Shown piece by piece: positions 35,012 through 43,367 of a stretch of 64,000 nt of DNA. Numbering within the stretch: the stretch's first letter is position 1; the number at the start of each line of letters is the position of its first letter. Below the pieces are notes generated by a model. That model saw only the letters and a program-made list of their open reading frames with translations. It did no database searches and had not been told where the DNA came from. The translations under genes and the position numbers were made by a program. The DNA is from JANWHZ01 sp035758575 (lineage in GTDB: Bacteria > Patescibacteriota > Saccharimonadia > Saccharimonadales > UBA4665): contig DASTXH010000017.1 of assembly GCA_035758575.1 (NCBI GenBank), forward strand, positions 31,418 to 95,417, read 5' to 3'.

Positions 35012-36769
35012 CTATATTCCTCCCTTAGTTTGCCGTAATAGTGCATCAAGCTGCGCGGCACGTGTCAAAAGCGCCTGTGTCGTTGCCTCATCTGCCGTCT
35101 CAAGCTGTGCCGCCAATGCTACTTTTTGTTGTTTTACGTATTTCTCGATATGCCGTGCTGCTAGCCGTGCCACTTCATACTGAAGTTCGGTCGAGTCGAG
35201 GTCTTGGTATAGCTCCTCGTACTGCAATCCCAAGATTTTAACATAATCCGCGAGCGGCCGCAACAGATCAATCGCATCCGAAGGCCGGCCGGCAAAATCC
35301 GGATGCTCACGCAAGAATAACAACAATTGGCGGCTCTCGTCCCTACCCAGCATTTCTAGTTCGATAGGCGCAGCATACGGACGTAGCAACGGCTGCATGA
35401 GCAACAGTGTCATAAAGTGTTCTTCGGCCTTGGCATCCTCCGCCGATTGCTTGTCTATCGGTGGCAGCTCGCGCCGCTGGCGCACGATTTTCGGTGCATC
35501 GGCGGGCGTTTTTTCTAGCTTGGCAGTCAGCGCCTGGCGCGACGTGTCGGTAGCTGCGGCAATTGCTGCCATATAGTGGTCTTGTTCCACCGGATCGCTC
35601 AGGCGGCGCACGATAGGCAGCAAAATATCGCTATACTCGCGTTTGCCTTGCGCGCTTGTCAGGTCAAGCTGGCGCGCATAACGATCCATCAGCCAGTCAA
35701 GTGCGTAGCGATGTTTCGTGATGGTCTCGTGCCAAACGGCCGGATCGTGGCGGATGAGCTCATCAGGGTCTTTGCCACTAGGGATATCGATGACACTCAA
35801 GGACACGCCGATTTTCCCGGCCAGCGGAATAGCGCGCTCGGTGGCAGCCACTCCTGCGCGGTCGGCATCGAAACACAGCCGGATATCGCCGGTAAAGCGG
35901 CTCAGTGCTTTGAGATGCTGCTCGGTTAATGCAGTGCCTGCTACTGCGATTGTTTGCTTCACCCCAGCCTGGTGGCTGGCAATAACGTCTAGGTTGCCTT
36001 CCGTAACTACCACAAACTTGGATTTTCGGATGCCCTCTTTGGCGTGATGCAGGCCAAACACATGCCGCGATTTGTCGTACAGCACAGTTTGCGGCGTATT
36101 GATGTATTTCGGCGCATTTTTGTCATCGGTCAACAAACGCGCAGTGAAGCCGATAACCCGTCCCTGCGGGTCACACAGCGGCACCATCAGCCGTCCACGA
36201 AACATATCCCACAGGCCCGTACGACGCTGTGATGTTACGCCAGCCTGACGCATTTCATCTGCTGTAAAACCGCGCGTTTTTAGAAAGTCCACTAGCGCCG
36301 TACCATTATTTGGCGAGTATCCCAGCCGCCAAGCCAGCGCCGTCTCTTTGGTAAATTGCCGCTTCTTAAACACATACGCCAGTGCCACCCGGTTATTCGA
36401 AAACTGCACCTGGTAAAACTTCGTCGCTAGCTCCAACAGTTCGTGCAGGCGCTCTTTGTTGGGGCCGCCGCCGCGCGAGTGGGTACGGTATCGATCCAGG
36501 TCAACGCCCGCTTTGCGCGCCAGGTGTTCCAACGCTCCCTTGAAATCCAGTCCCTCCATCTCCATCACAAAACTAAACATATTGCCGCCCTTGCCGCTGC
36601 TGAAATCATGCCAGATCTGTTTTTCGGGGCTTACTACGAAGCTGGGCGTACGTTCGCTGGTAAACGGGCTCAGTCCCTTGAAGTTCCGGCCGGCACGCTT
36701 CAACTGGACGTATTCGCTGATAACGTCTTCGATGCTCAAACGAGCCTTGACTTCCTCAATTCCATCCAT
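35012..36769 (-). CDS. dnaG: DNA primase lacking the zinc-finger ligands
   Basis: 585 aa with the N-terminal CHC2-like fold, TOPRIM catalytic core (FVVVTEGNLDVIASHQAGV, LCFDADRAGVAA) and a helicase-binding tail. It makes RNA primers for replication. The four zinc ligands of the N-terminal domain are all changed: Ser34 and Thr37 in GLSPFTSE, and Asp55 and Ser58 in WHDFSSGKGG, where bacteria normally have C, H, C and C. The surrounding fold residues remain, so the domain probably folds without zinc. TACAAT lies 9 bases before the ATG. Confidence 0.96.
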   Translation of the reverse strand: MDGIEEVKARLSIEDVISEYVQLKRAGRNFKGLSPFTSERTPSFVVSPEKQIWHDFSSGKGGNMFSFVMEMEGLDFKGALEHLARKAGVDLDRYRTHSRGGGPNKERLHELLELATKFYQVQFSNNRVALAYVFKKRQFTKETALAWRLGYSPNNGTALVDFLKTRGFTADEMRQAGVTSQRRTGLWDMFRGRLMVPLCDPQGRVIGFTARLLTDDKNAPKYINTPQTVLYDKSRHVFGLHHAKEGIRKSKFVVVTEGNLDVIASHQAGVKQTIAVAGTALTEQHLKALSRFTGDIRLCFDADRAGVAATERAIPLAGKIGVSLSVIDIPSGKDPDELIRHDPAVWHETITKHRYALDWLMDRYARQLDLTSAQGKREYSDILLPIVRRLSDPVEQDHYMAAIAAATDTSRQALTAKLEKTPADAPKIVRQRRELPPIDKQSAEDAKAEEHFMTLLLMQPLLRPYAAPIELEMLGRDESRQLLLFLREHPDFAGRPSDAIDLLRPLADYVKILGLQYEELYQDLDSTELQYEVARLAARHIEKYVKQQKVALAAQLETADEATTQALLTRAAQLDALLRQTKGGI

Positions 36770-36870
36770 CTACCAGATATTGTACGCTATTCCTCCCCTA
36801 TTCCCGATGCCTTACATTGCCAAGGCAGCACTGGCATGGCTAAGGCTCTTGTGGTTAAATACGTACATAT

Positions 36871-37533
36871 ATGCCCCCGACTCAGCAAACACCGAACTAT
36901 GGGCCAACGATGCCCATCCCGACCGGTCCGCAAGATACCAGCCAGTTTGATTTCATTATGGGCGGTTCAGGCCAAAAACATGCGCCGACCGCTGGGTTTG
37001 GTGGTAGCTCATCGGCCGCGAAACGCGTTGGGCTGGTAGCAGGCGGCTTTGCTGTCCTTGGCATACTCGTATGGGTGTTCGTCTCGGTACTCATGAAACC
37101 AGCGGGCATCGATGCCACCGCCCTGCTTGCCATTGCGCAAAAGCAAACAGAGCTGGCACGCATATCCCAAACCCCAGCGCTCAATGCCGTGCAACAGCCC
37201 ACGCAGAACTTCGCCGAGACAACCTATCTGACTATGCTGACAAACCAAGCAACATTTGTTGCGTACATTGCGAACCACGGCACGCCCAAGCCAACCAGCA
37301 AAACGCTCAGCGCAACAAAAAATACGCAGACGGACACAAGCCTCCAAAATGCTCAGGCGGCTGGCACCTATGACACTACCTATATAACTACTGCGAAAAA
37401 CCAACTGACAGCGTACTCACAAGCGCTCGCGCAAGCCTATGCATCCAGCAAACGCACCAGCGAACGCCAGTTGTTGCAGGACGCATACAACCAGGCACAG
37501 CTGCTCGTCACGATGAGCGCGCAGCAAGAGTAG
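36871..37533 (+). CDS. Single-pass membrane protein of unknown function
   Basis: 220 aa. A disordered Pro/Gly/Gln-rich cytoplasmic N-terminus (about 50 residues) precedes one helix (VGLVAGGFAVLGILVWVFVS, about 52-74). The outside domain is rich in Thr, Gln and Ala and predicted helical. Similar designs are frequent in Saccharibacteria but uncharacterised. Divergent from dnaG. Confidence 0.65.
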   Translation: MPPTQQTPNYGPTMPIPTGPQDTSQFDFIMGGSGQKHAPTAGFGGSSSAAKRVGLVAGGFAVLGILVWVFVSVLMKPAGIDATALLAIAQKQTELARISQTPALNAVQQPTQNFAETTYLTMLTNQATFVAYIANHGTPKPTSKTLSATKNTQTDTSLQNAQAAGTYDTTYITTAKNQLTAYSQALAQAYASSKRTSERQLLQDAYNQAQLLVTMSAQQE

Positions 37534-37543
37534 GCGCCGGCTA

Positions 37544-37900
37544 CTATATCTGTGGTACCGTCGACTCGCCCGTAACCAGCAAGTATGAATGCCTGATAAG
37601 ATCTTGCACCTCTTCCCAGCCCAATTGTCCGCTGAGCACAATGGTGTTCCAGTGCTTTTTGTTCAGATGGTAGCCCGGCATCACACTCTCGTAACGTTCC
37701 CGCAGCACTTTGGATAGCTGCGGGTCGCATTTGAGGCTCAGGTTTACCGGCGTCTTCTCTTCGCTCATCAACGCGAACATTTTGTCGCCAACTTTATACA
37801 CCGCTACGCCCTCTCCAAACGGATATTCCCGTACTGCATTGGGCATACTCAAAATATACATTTCTACGGTCAGTCTATCGATTACAGCAGCCTCGCTCAT
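37544..37900 (-). CDS. MmcQ/YjbR family protein
   Basis: 118 aa, full length. Visible are REYPFGEGVAVYKVGDKMFAL, the double-wing LSLKCDP segment, and GYHLNKKHWNTIVL, all hallmarks of the CyaY-like MmcQ/YjbR fold, a proposed DNA-binding family with no settled function. Its ATG overlaps the orn stop as ATGA, so translation is coupled to orn. Confidence 0.9.
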   Translation of the reverse strand: MSEAAVIDRLTVEMYILSMPNAVREYPFGEGVAVYKVGDKMFALMSEEKTPVNLSLKCDPQLSKVLRERYESVMPGYHLNKKHWNTIVLSGQLGWEEVQDLIRHSYLLVTGESTVPQI

Positions 37901-38448
37901 CTGTCATGCTCCTTTAGCCATTGCATGTAGTATTCCCATTCGGCAATGCTTGCCTGTATATCGTCTGCCGCGCGGTGGGTATCGGCCTTTTTAAACTCTA
38001 CCCCATATCTACCCTGCATATATATCTTCAGGGTGCTGACATCGAACATCCGGTAGTGCAGTAATGCCTCTACCTCCGGCCACCACTGTTTGATAAATTT
38101 GCGGTCGGAATGGATGGAGTTACCTGCCAAAACCGCCGGCTCATCACCGAAATGCTGGCGTATAAGCGCCGCCATACCTGCGATTACTTCGCGCTCGGAT
38201 TTGCCGTGGGTGCGCACCCGCTGCGTCAGGCCGCTGGCGGCATGCTGGGCTTTTGGCCATTCGTCGGCAGCCTCTAAAATCTCCTCGGTTTGATGAATAA
38301 CGGCTTCGTAACGCGCAAATTCTTTGAACGAAAAATCTGTGACAATTGCCGCCACCTCTACGATGACGTGTTTAGAAGGGTCAAGGCCGGTCATTTCTAG
38401 GTCAACCCAAAGCAGTTTGGTTGGCAAACGCTGTTTGTCTATATGCAT
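37897..38448 (-). CDS. orn: Oligoribonuclease
   Basis: 183 aa from ATG 38448. DEDDh exonuclease motifs: LLWVDLEMTGLD (Asp and Glu), GNSIHSDRKFI (Asp) and HRAADDI (His and Asp). It clears 2-5 nt RNAs left by other RNases such as PNPase and RNase J. The open frame extends 28 codons upstream through a hairpin, but TATACT lies 6 bases before ATG 38448 and the conserved domain begins there, so the shorter form is chosen. Confidence 0.94.
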   Translation of the reverse strand: MHIDKQRLPTKLLWVDLEMTGLDPSKHVIVEVAAIVTDFSFKEFARYEAVIHQTEEILEAADEWPKAQHAASGLTQRVRTHGKSEREVIAGMAALIRQHFGDEPAVLAGNSIHSDRKFIKQWWPEVEALLHYRMFDVSTLKIYMQGRYGVEFKKADTHRAADDIQASIAEWEYYMQWLKEHDR

Positions 38449-38454
38449 GGCTTT

Positions 38455-38460
38455 AGTATA
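38455..38460 (-). promoter_or_regulatory. orn -10 box, leaderless
   Basis: TATACT on the minus strand, 6 bases before the orn ATG. A strong GC hairpin (ACCGCCGCCC/GGGCGGCGGT, about 38465-38495) lies between it and the upstream gene and probably insulates the two. Confidence 0.5.
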
Positions 38461-38512
38461 CGCTACCGCCGCCCCTGGCGGACAGGGCGGCGGTAGCAGT
38501 GCAGTAGGATTG

Positions 38513-39094
38513 CTATTTACGAGCCGCGGCAAGGGCGTCGCTATACCATTTGGTCTCGTCCAGCATTCGCTTCAGCGCGGCATGTGGGCCGTAGGGATTT
38601 TGCTTCATTTCTGCCTGCATCTCCCCCGTCTCATCTATTGCCTCCGCGGCGCGGCCCAGGAAGAACGTCGCCTGCGGCACGCTTACCGCCAGAACGCCAG
38701 GCAGAATACCCCGCAGTTGCGCTACGGCTTGCGCGCCGCCGGTGCTGCCATGCGCAACGATGGCTACTGGTTTACGGGAAAACTGGAAATCTATATAATC
38801 GAGCGCGTTTTTGAGAACCGCCGACGTCGACCGGTTGTATTCGGGGGTCACCAGCACGTAGGCGTCAGCCTCGGCCAGCTTATCCAACCACTTCTTTACT
38901 TCGGGCTTAGGTGTACGGGCCGGATTATACTGTGGCGAGATGGCTTCGTCGAAAAACGGCATCGGATACTCTTTCAGGTCAACCACCTCTACGATAGTAT
39001 CAGCTAAGTTACGTGCCACTGTAGCTACCCACGCCGCAATACGGTCGGTTACGCGGTCGTCCCGCGTGCTGCCTACGATTACCTGTAGTTTCAT
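38513..39094 (-). CDS. NAD(P)H-dependent FMN reductase
   Basis: 193 aa flavodoxin-like fold. FMN-binding loops GSTRDDRV (start), TPEYNRSTSAVLKNALDYI and HGSTGGAQAVAQLRGIL match the NADPH-dependent FMN reductase/quinone reductase group (ArsH/ChrR-like). It probably reduces flavins, quinones or other electrophiles. GGAGGAACAGAT marks the start. It is divergent from an HxlR regulator with a palindromic site between them, so it is the probable target of that regulator. Confidence 0.92.
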   Translation of the reverse strand: MKLQVIVGSTRDDRVTDRIAAWVATVARNLADTIVEVVDLKEYPMPFFDEAISPQYNPARTPKPEVKKWLDKLAEADAYVLVTPEYNRSTSAVLKNALDYIDFQFSRKPVAIVAHGSTGGAQAVAQLRGILPGVLAVSVPQATFFLGRAAEAIDETGEMQAEMKQNPYGPHAALKRMLDETKWYSDALAAARK

Positions 39095-39146
39095 ATCTGT
39101 TCCTCCTATGGTATACTTTATATATTATTAGCCTACATGCATAGCT

Positions 39147-39162
39147 ATACTTTGTAAAGTAT
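39147..39162. promoter_or_regulatory. Palindromic operator between FMN reductase and hxlR
   Basis: ATACTTT-GT-AAAGTAT overlaps the hxlR -10 box (TATACT, 39146-39151) and its start codon. A further TATACTTTATA half-site-like run lies at about 39113-39123 near the FMN reductase promoter. The AT-rich TACTTTGTAAAGTA shape fits HxlR-family operators, so autorepression and control of the reductase are likely. Confidence 0.6.
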
Positions 39163-39508
39163 GAACGATACATCCACTTCTCTTGACCTTGAACCCCGCG
39201 TGGGTTGTATTGCTGCCGCCATGGAAATTATTGGCAGCAAATGGACCGCACTCATCCTGCGTGACCTGGCAAGCGGCCCAAAGCGCTTCTGCTTGCTCGA
39301 AAAATCCGTGGGCAACATAAACCCGCGCACCCTGTCCAAACGTCTGGACGATCTAGAAAACCAAGGAATTATCACCAAAAAAAGCTTTGCCGAGGTGCCA
39401 CCGCGCATCGAATATACCCTGACCCCCAAGGGCCAAGACCTTATCCCCATCCTGCAGCAGATGGCTGCCTGGGGCGATAAATACCCCACTGCCGAATCCG
39501 ACTGCTAG
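39161..39508 (+). CDS. HxlR family transcription regulator
   Basis: 115 aa winged helix. The conserved start VGCIAAAMEIIGSKWTALIL carries a single Cys (residue 16) at the place used for thiol sensing in YodB, HypR and QorR; the recognition part is NPRTLSKRLDDLENQGIIT and the wing PRIEYTLTPKG. It probably senses electrophiles or quinones through that Cys and controls the divergent FMN reductase. The next gene, convergent, is msrB, also an oxidative-damage gene. Confidence 0.92.
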   Translation: MNDTSTSLDLEPRVGCIAAAMEIIGSKWTALILRDLASGPKRFCLLEKSVGNINPRTLSKRLDDLENQGIITKKSFAEVPPRIEYTLTPKGQDLIPILQQMAAWGDKYPTAESDC

Positions 39509-39513
39509 CGCAT

Positions 39514-39906
39514 CTATTTCTTCTCGAAACACAGCGCACCGGAATTGATGCAATAGCGGTTGCCGGTAGGCTGGTCGGCTGCATCGTGGAACAAATGGCC
39601 TAGATGACCGCCGCAGTTGGTACAAGTCACCTCGGTGCGTACTTCGGGCAAGCTATGATCTTCTTCCAGTTTTACCGCACCTGCCTGGGCCAGATCATAA
39701 AAGCTGGGCCAGCCACTGCCGGAATCAAATTTGTGTTCACTTTTGAATAATATCGCACCGCAGGCCGCGCATGTATACACGCCATGCTCAGCATTGTGCA
39801 GCAATGCGCCAGTAAACGGCGCTTCGGTATGCTTGTTGCGCAAGATAGCATACTGTTCTGGCGTCAGACGCGCCTTCCACTCCTCATCGCTATGCTGCTT
39901 TGCCAT
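39514..39906 (-). CDS. msrB: Peptide-methionine (R)-S-oxide reductase MsrB
   Basis: 130 aa. Zinc pairs CAAC and CTNC, the core FDSGSGWPSFYD and the catalytic Cys in NRYCINSGAL are all present. It repairs methionine-R-sulfoxide in proteins. No MsrA is in view. Convergent with hxlR, 5 bases apart. Confidence 0.97.
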   Translation of the reverse strand: MAKQHSDEEWKARLTPEQYAILRNKHTEAPFTGALLHNAEHGVYTCAACGAILFKSEHKFDSGSGWPSFYDLAQAGAVKLEEDHSLPEVRTEVTCTNCGGHLGHLFHDAADQPTGNRYCINSGALCFEKK

Positions 39907-39942
39907 ACCCCCACCTTTCTGCCGGCTCCCTAGGGCAACCGG

Positions 39943-40407
39943 CTACTTTTGCTTATCGAGCTTATCCAGCTGGAATATACGGATAACAAGATAGATCGCA
40001 CCGGCAACAACCAGAAAATCCAACAACGCGTATGCTAATGCGCCCCAGCCAAAATCGGCATGCCGCCCGTCGAAACTGAGCGTAAAGGTACGTTGGCTCA
40101 AAGATTTATTGCCTGGAAATGCCAGCAAAAATAACGGATCAATAAAGCCGGATATAAACGCCTTTACCACCGTTTGCACTTGCGTACCAAGTACAAAGCC
40201 TACTGCCAGGCCCACTATGGCGTGCTCACGCAAAAAGTTTACAAAGCCGGTAACCGGCTTGCCCATCACATCATTTACTAGGGTAGCAGCAGATACCGGA
40301 TCCATCCGTTTTAGCCGGGCGCGGGCTTCGCGTTTCAGCTCGGCGTCGCTTTTCTTGGACAGCGGTTTGCTGTCGCCATTGTTGGTTTGGGTTGGTTGGT
40401 TACTCAT
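39943..40407 (-). CDS. mscL: Large-conductance mechanosensitive channel
   Basis: 154 aa. TM1 HAIVGLAVGFVLGTQVQTVV, periplasmic loop, and TM2 WGALAYALLDFLVVAGAIYLVI follow the MscL plan, with a conserved FVNFLREH N-terminal amphipathic helix. It opens under membrane tension on osmotic downshock. A charged extension of about 45 residues precedes the helix and is longer than usual. Confidence 0.92.
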   Translation of the reverse strand: MSNQPTQTNNGDSKPLSKKSDAELKREARARLKRMDPVSAATLVNDVMGKPVTGFVNFLREHAIVGLAVGFVLGTQVQTVVKAFISGFIDPLFLLAFPGNKSLSQRTFTLSFDGRHADFGWGALAYALLDFLVVAGAIYLVIRIFQLDKLDKQK

Positions 40408-40460
40408 ATACTACTCACATTCCATTTTAGCACCGGCCTACTAGCCGTGTTTTCTAAAAA

Positions 40461-42146
40461 TCACATTGCGTCGGGGGCGGTAATACCCAAGAGGCCCAAC
40501 CCTTTTTTCAGCGTATCCGCATACAGCTCAACCAATCGCAGGCGCTGCAGCTGCCGCTCGCTGCCAATCACTCGGTTGTGCTCGTAAAAATGATTGAACA
40601 CCTGCGCCAATTCGTACAAATAAGTGCAGATGTAGTGCGGCATATATTCTTCGGTTGCCCGCTCCACCGTTTCAGCAAACTCCGCTACCTTGCGCAACAA
40701 CAATCGTTCTGCGGGCTGGAACGCCTGGTCGGGCGTAATAGCCATGTCCATACCCTCAGCTTTTGCAAGGATGCTCCTGGCCCTGGCATGTGCATACTGT
40801 AAGTATGGCCCGCTGTTGCCTTCCAAGGCAATGGATTCTTTAGGATCGTACACAATATCTCCGCCCATGCGGTTCTTTGCCAAAGCATACTTCACTGCCG
40901 CCAATACGGTTTCTTCGGATGGATTCGTGCCGGTTTCGGCACCGGCAACACGCGCTGCCGCCAGGATATCCAGTGCGGATACAATGTTGCCCTTGCGTGA
41001 ACTCATTTTTACCCCGCCCTGCAGCTTCACCACACCATGCGTCAGATGTACCGTGTGTTCGGCCGGCTCAGGCGCAAACTGCCTGATACTGGCAATAACT
41101 ACCTGCATGTACTGTGCCTGCTCGTTGGCGGTAATGATGATAGACTTGTCGAAGTTGGGATATTCTTTCCACTTAGTCAGACTCAGGCCGACATCTTTGG
41201 TTTCATACGTCGGCAGGCCTTCGCTGTTTATGAACACCCGTGTGTGCAGCCCGAACGGCTCGCCCTCGAACACCACGGCATCACCAGACTTTTTATACAC
41301 GCCCTTGGCTAGCTGCTCCCGTACCGTCGCCACACCCAGCAGTGTTACATCACTTTCGGGAATGAAGCGGTCAAACGGCGTCACCTGCAGCTGCGTATAC
41401 AATGTAGCGAAATAATCATAGCTCCACTGACGGCATGTCCAGTATATGTGCGCAAAGGGTGAGGTGTGATCATTATCGGCATGCAGCTGGTACACCCGCT
41501 TGTTCACGGCAATAATTTCCTGCTTTGCCGACTCATTATCTTCGTATGCGTTATTGCCTTCTACGTACCGCGCGCCCAACCACGACGGGCGGTCGGCTTC
41601 GGCTATTTGGGTGAGCGCCTCAGGATGTTCACCGCCCAAATGTTTGACGATTGCCCACATGCTTTTGCCCACATGCAGCCCAACGTCGCCGCCATAATTC
41701 AGCCGAACTGTCTTAGCACCAGCGCGTTCAACCAGGCGGGCAATCATATCCCCCACTAGTGTCGTATACAGGTGGCCTGCATGCAAGGGCTTGAACGGAT
41801 TGGGATCGGAGTACTCCACCAGTACGGTTTTGCCCGCAAACGACGCCGCCGGCTCTTCGCTGGCCGCACGCGCCAGCGCCGCGTCCGAAAGCCGGATATT
41901 CAAAAAACCCGGGCCGGCCACCGACACTTCGCTGGCCGTGTCGCATAACACCGCACGCAACTTGTCGGCAAGCGCATTGGCCACCTCGCGCGGATTTTTG
42001 TGCAATGCGCCCGCCAGCCGCATTGCCACGTTGGTGGCGTAGTCGCCAAATTGTTCGTCTGGGCGCGTCAGCACAACCGTCTGATCATCAACACCAAATA
42101 CATCAGCGCACGCGGCTTGCACCGCCAAGGCGATATCCTGTTTCAT
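40461..42146 (-). CDS. argS: Arginyl-tRNA synthetase
   Basis: 561 aa. N-terminal Add1 domain, class I HIGH-type DPNPFKPLHAGHL, KMSKS equivalent KMSSRKGNIV, and a C-terminal DALR anticodon-binding domain ending VELYADTLKKGLGLLG. It charges tRNA-Arg; one cognate tRNA-Arg(GCG) lies at the right end of the window. TATAAT (42154-42159) is 7 bases before the ATG, suggesting a leaderless mRNA. Confidence 0.97.
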   Translation of the reverse strand: MKQDIALAVQAACADVFGVDDQTVVLTRPDEQFGDYATNVAMRLAGALHKNPREVANALADKLRAVLCDTASEVSVAGPGFLNIRLSDAALARAASEEPAASFAGKTVLVEYSDPNPFKPLHAGHLYTTLVGDMIARLVERAGAKTVRLNYGGDVGLHVGKSMWAIVKHLGGEHPEALTQIAEADRPSWLGARYVEGNNAYEDNESAKQEIIAVNKRVYQLHADNDHTSPFAHIYWTCRQWSYDYFATLYTQLQVTPFDRFIPESDVTLLGVATVREQLAKGVYKKSGDAVVFEGEPFGLHTRVFINSEGLPTYETKDVGLSLTKWKEYPNFDKSIIITANEQAQYMQVVIASIRQFAPEPAEHTVHLTHGVVKLQGGVKMSSRKGNIVSALDILAAARVAGAETGTNPSEETVLAAVKYALAKNRMGGDIVYDPKESIALEGNSGPYLQYAHARARSILAKAEGMDMAITPDQAFQPAERLLLRKVAEFAETVERATEEYMPHYICTYLYELAQVFNHFYEHNRVIGSERQLQRLRLVELYADTLKKGLGLLGITAPDAM

Positions 42147-42153
42147 GCCTTAC

Positions 42154-42159
42154 ATTATA
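42154..42159 (-). promoter_or_regulatory. argS -10 box, leaderless
   Basis: TATAAT on the minus strand, 7 bases from the argS ATG at 42146; no Shine-Dalgarno sequence. Confidence 0.55.
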
Positions 42160-42190
42160 CAGATATAGCAACAGAGGTGCGACAAAAACC

Positions 42191-42865
42191 CTACTTTCTA
42201 GCTCGCAACAATTTGCTTCCCTGCCACGCTACTGCATACAGCATACAAAGCAGCACGAAAAACGGCGCCACCACCGCTAATATCGCACCATAGTTCGATG
42301 GGTTCATCAGCCGCATCGACACATCAAACAGCATACCAGCAGGATCAACCAATAGATCCCACGTATTCCACCGCAGGTCGCGGCCAATATAAATCGCGAT
42401 ACTACAGATAAGGATGATGCCGGCCACCGAAAGCGCTGCAAACCGGGATGACAGCCGCTTCTTCAGCTCATGGTGCACGAGATACAGACTGCTCATGCCC
42501 AACACCACGCCGGTAGCGATAAACGCCATAAACATCACCGCACTAAACAGCAGCTGTGATGAATCGGCAATTTCATTCAAATGGATAAAATCGCTGACCA
42601 TGTAGAAACTATTTGGCAGGAATGCCAGCCAAACCACCGTCAGCAGCGTCGGCAGCCACTCCGACCAAGCATGATGGCGCACATAGCGCACCAGTCCCAG
42701 CGCCAACACAAACGGTACCCAGGCAAGAAACAGGTTCCACGCCATATACCAGGGAATATTTACGTGGTATAGCGCCGCATCGGCGCCCAAAAGCGCACAA
42801 CTCACCACAGTTGCCGCCAGCAACGATGCTATGTACTGCGTTCCCGGTGCCACCTGTATGCGCAT
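42191..42865 (-). CDS. DUF1361 family membrane protein
   Basis: About 225 aa from ATG 42865 with six or seven membrane helices (YIASLLAATVVSCALLGADA, WYMAWNLFLAWVPFVLALGL, TLLTVVWLAFLPNSFYMVSD and others). The LPNSFYMVSDFIHL and WNTWDLL segments are typical of DUF1361, an integral membrane family of unknown function. The frame extends to 42985 through the end of the cupin gene, but TATAAT and TAGAAT boxes lie just before ATG 42865. Confidence 0.85.
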   Translation of the reverse strand: MRIQVAPGTQYIASLLAATVVSCALLGADAALYHVNIPWYMAWNLFLAWVPFVLALGLVRYVRHHAWSEWLPTLLTVVWLAFLPNSFYMVSDFIHLNEIADSSQLLFSAVMFMAFIATGVVLGMSSLYLVHHELKKRLSSRFAALSVAGIILICSIAIYIGRDLRWNTWDLLVDPAGMLFDVSMRLMNPSNYGAILAVVAPFFVLLCMLYAVAWQGSKLLRARK

Positions 42866-42900
42866 CTTGGATTCTATTATAGCAACAAGCCGCGTCTCAA

Positions 42901-43353
42901 CTACGCCGACAGTGGCTCGCCACGTTCTATAGCGCGCTGCTCGGGCGTTTCGTGCGGCCGCGCGTAATCGTCTTCCAGTCGCCAAGTAGTGCCTTTTTCG
43001 GGCGTCGATACCTCAATGATGTCGCAGCCGCCCTTCAGCCCCTTCAGCCGGTGTTTCTGCCCTACTTTTGTGCTGTAGCCGACACCCGGTTGCAGTTCGG
43101 TTTCTACCAGCTGGCCCAGGCTACCTTCCCAGATAACCGATCCCTTACCGCCGATGATAAACCAGCTCTCTTGCTTTTCGTCGTGTACCTGCAGGCTCAG
43201 CCGACAGCCTTCGTTGATATGTAGAAGTTTACCTATATACGGCGCATCGGCGGGCACCCAATGCAGCTCATAACCCCACGGCTTTTCCACCCGCTTAACA
43301 TAGGAATCCGTACTAAAAGAACTAACGTCAAAGGCCGGCACTTGGTCGGACAT
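42901..43353 (-). CDS. Cupin protein, mannose-6-phosphate isomerase type
   Basis: 150 aa single cupin. It opens with KPWGYELHWV, as in the C-terminal domain of type II phosphomannose isomerase/GMP enzymes, then metal-site GCRLSLQVHDEKQESWFII and GVGYSTKVGQKHRLKGL. The metal His/Gln/Glu set is partly present. It may interconvert mannose-6-phosphate and fructose-6-phosphate or be a sugar-nucleotide accessory. GGAGAAGACC marks the start, and it follows the sugar isomerase gene by 14 bases, supporting a sugar role. Confidence 0.8.
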   Translation of the reverse strand: MSDQVPAFDVSSFSTDSYVKRVEKPWGYELHWVPADAPYIGKLLHINEGCRLSLQVHDEKQESWFIIGGKGSVIWEGSLGQLVETELQPGVGYSTKVGQKHRLKGLKGGCDIIEVSTPEKGTTWRLEDDYARPHETPEQRAIERGEPLSA

Positions 43354-43367
43354 GGTCTTCTCCTTGT

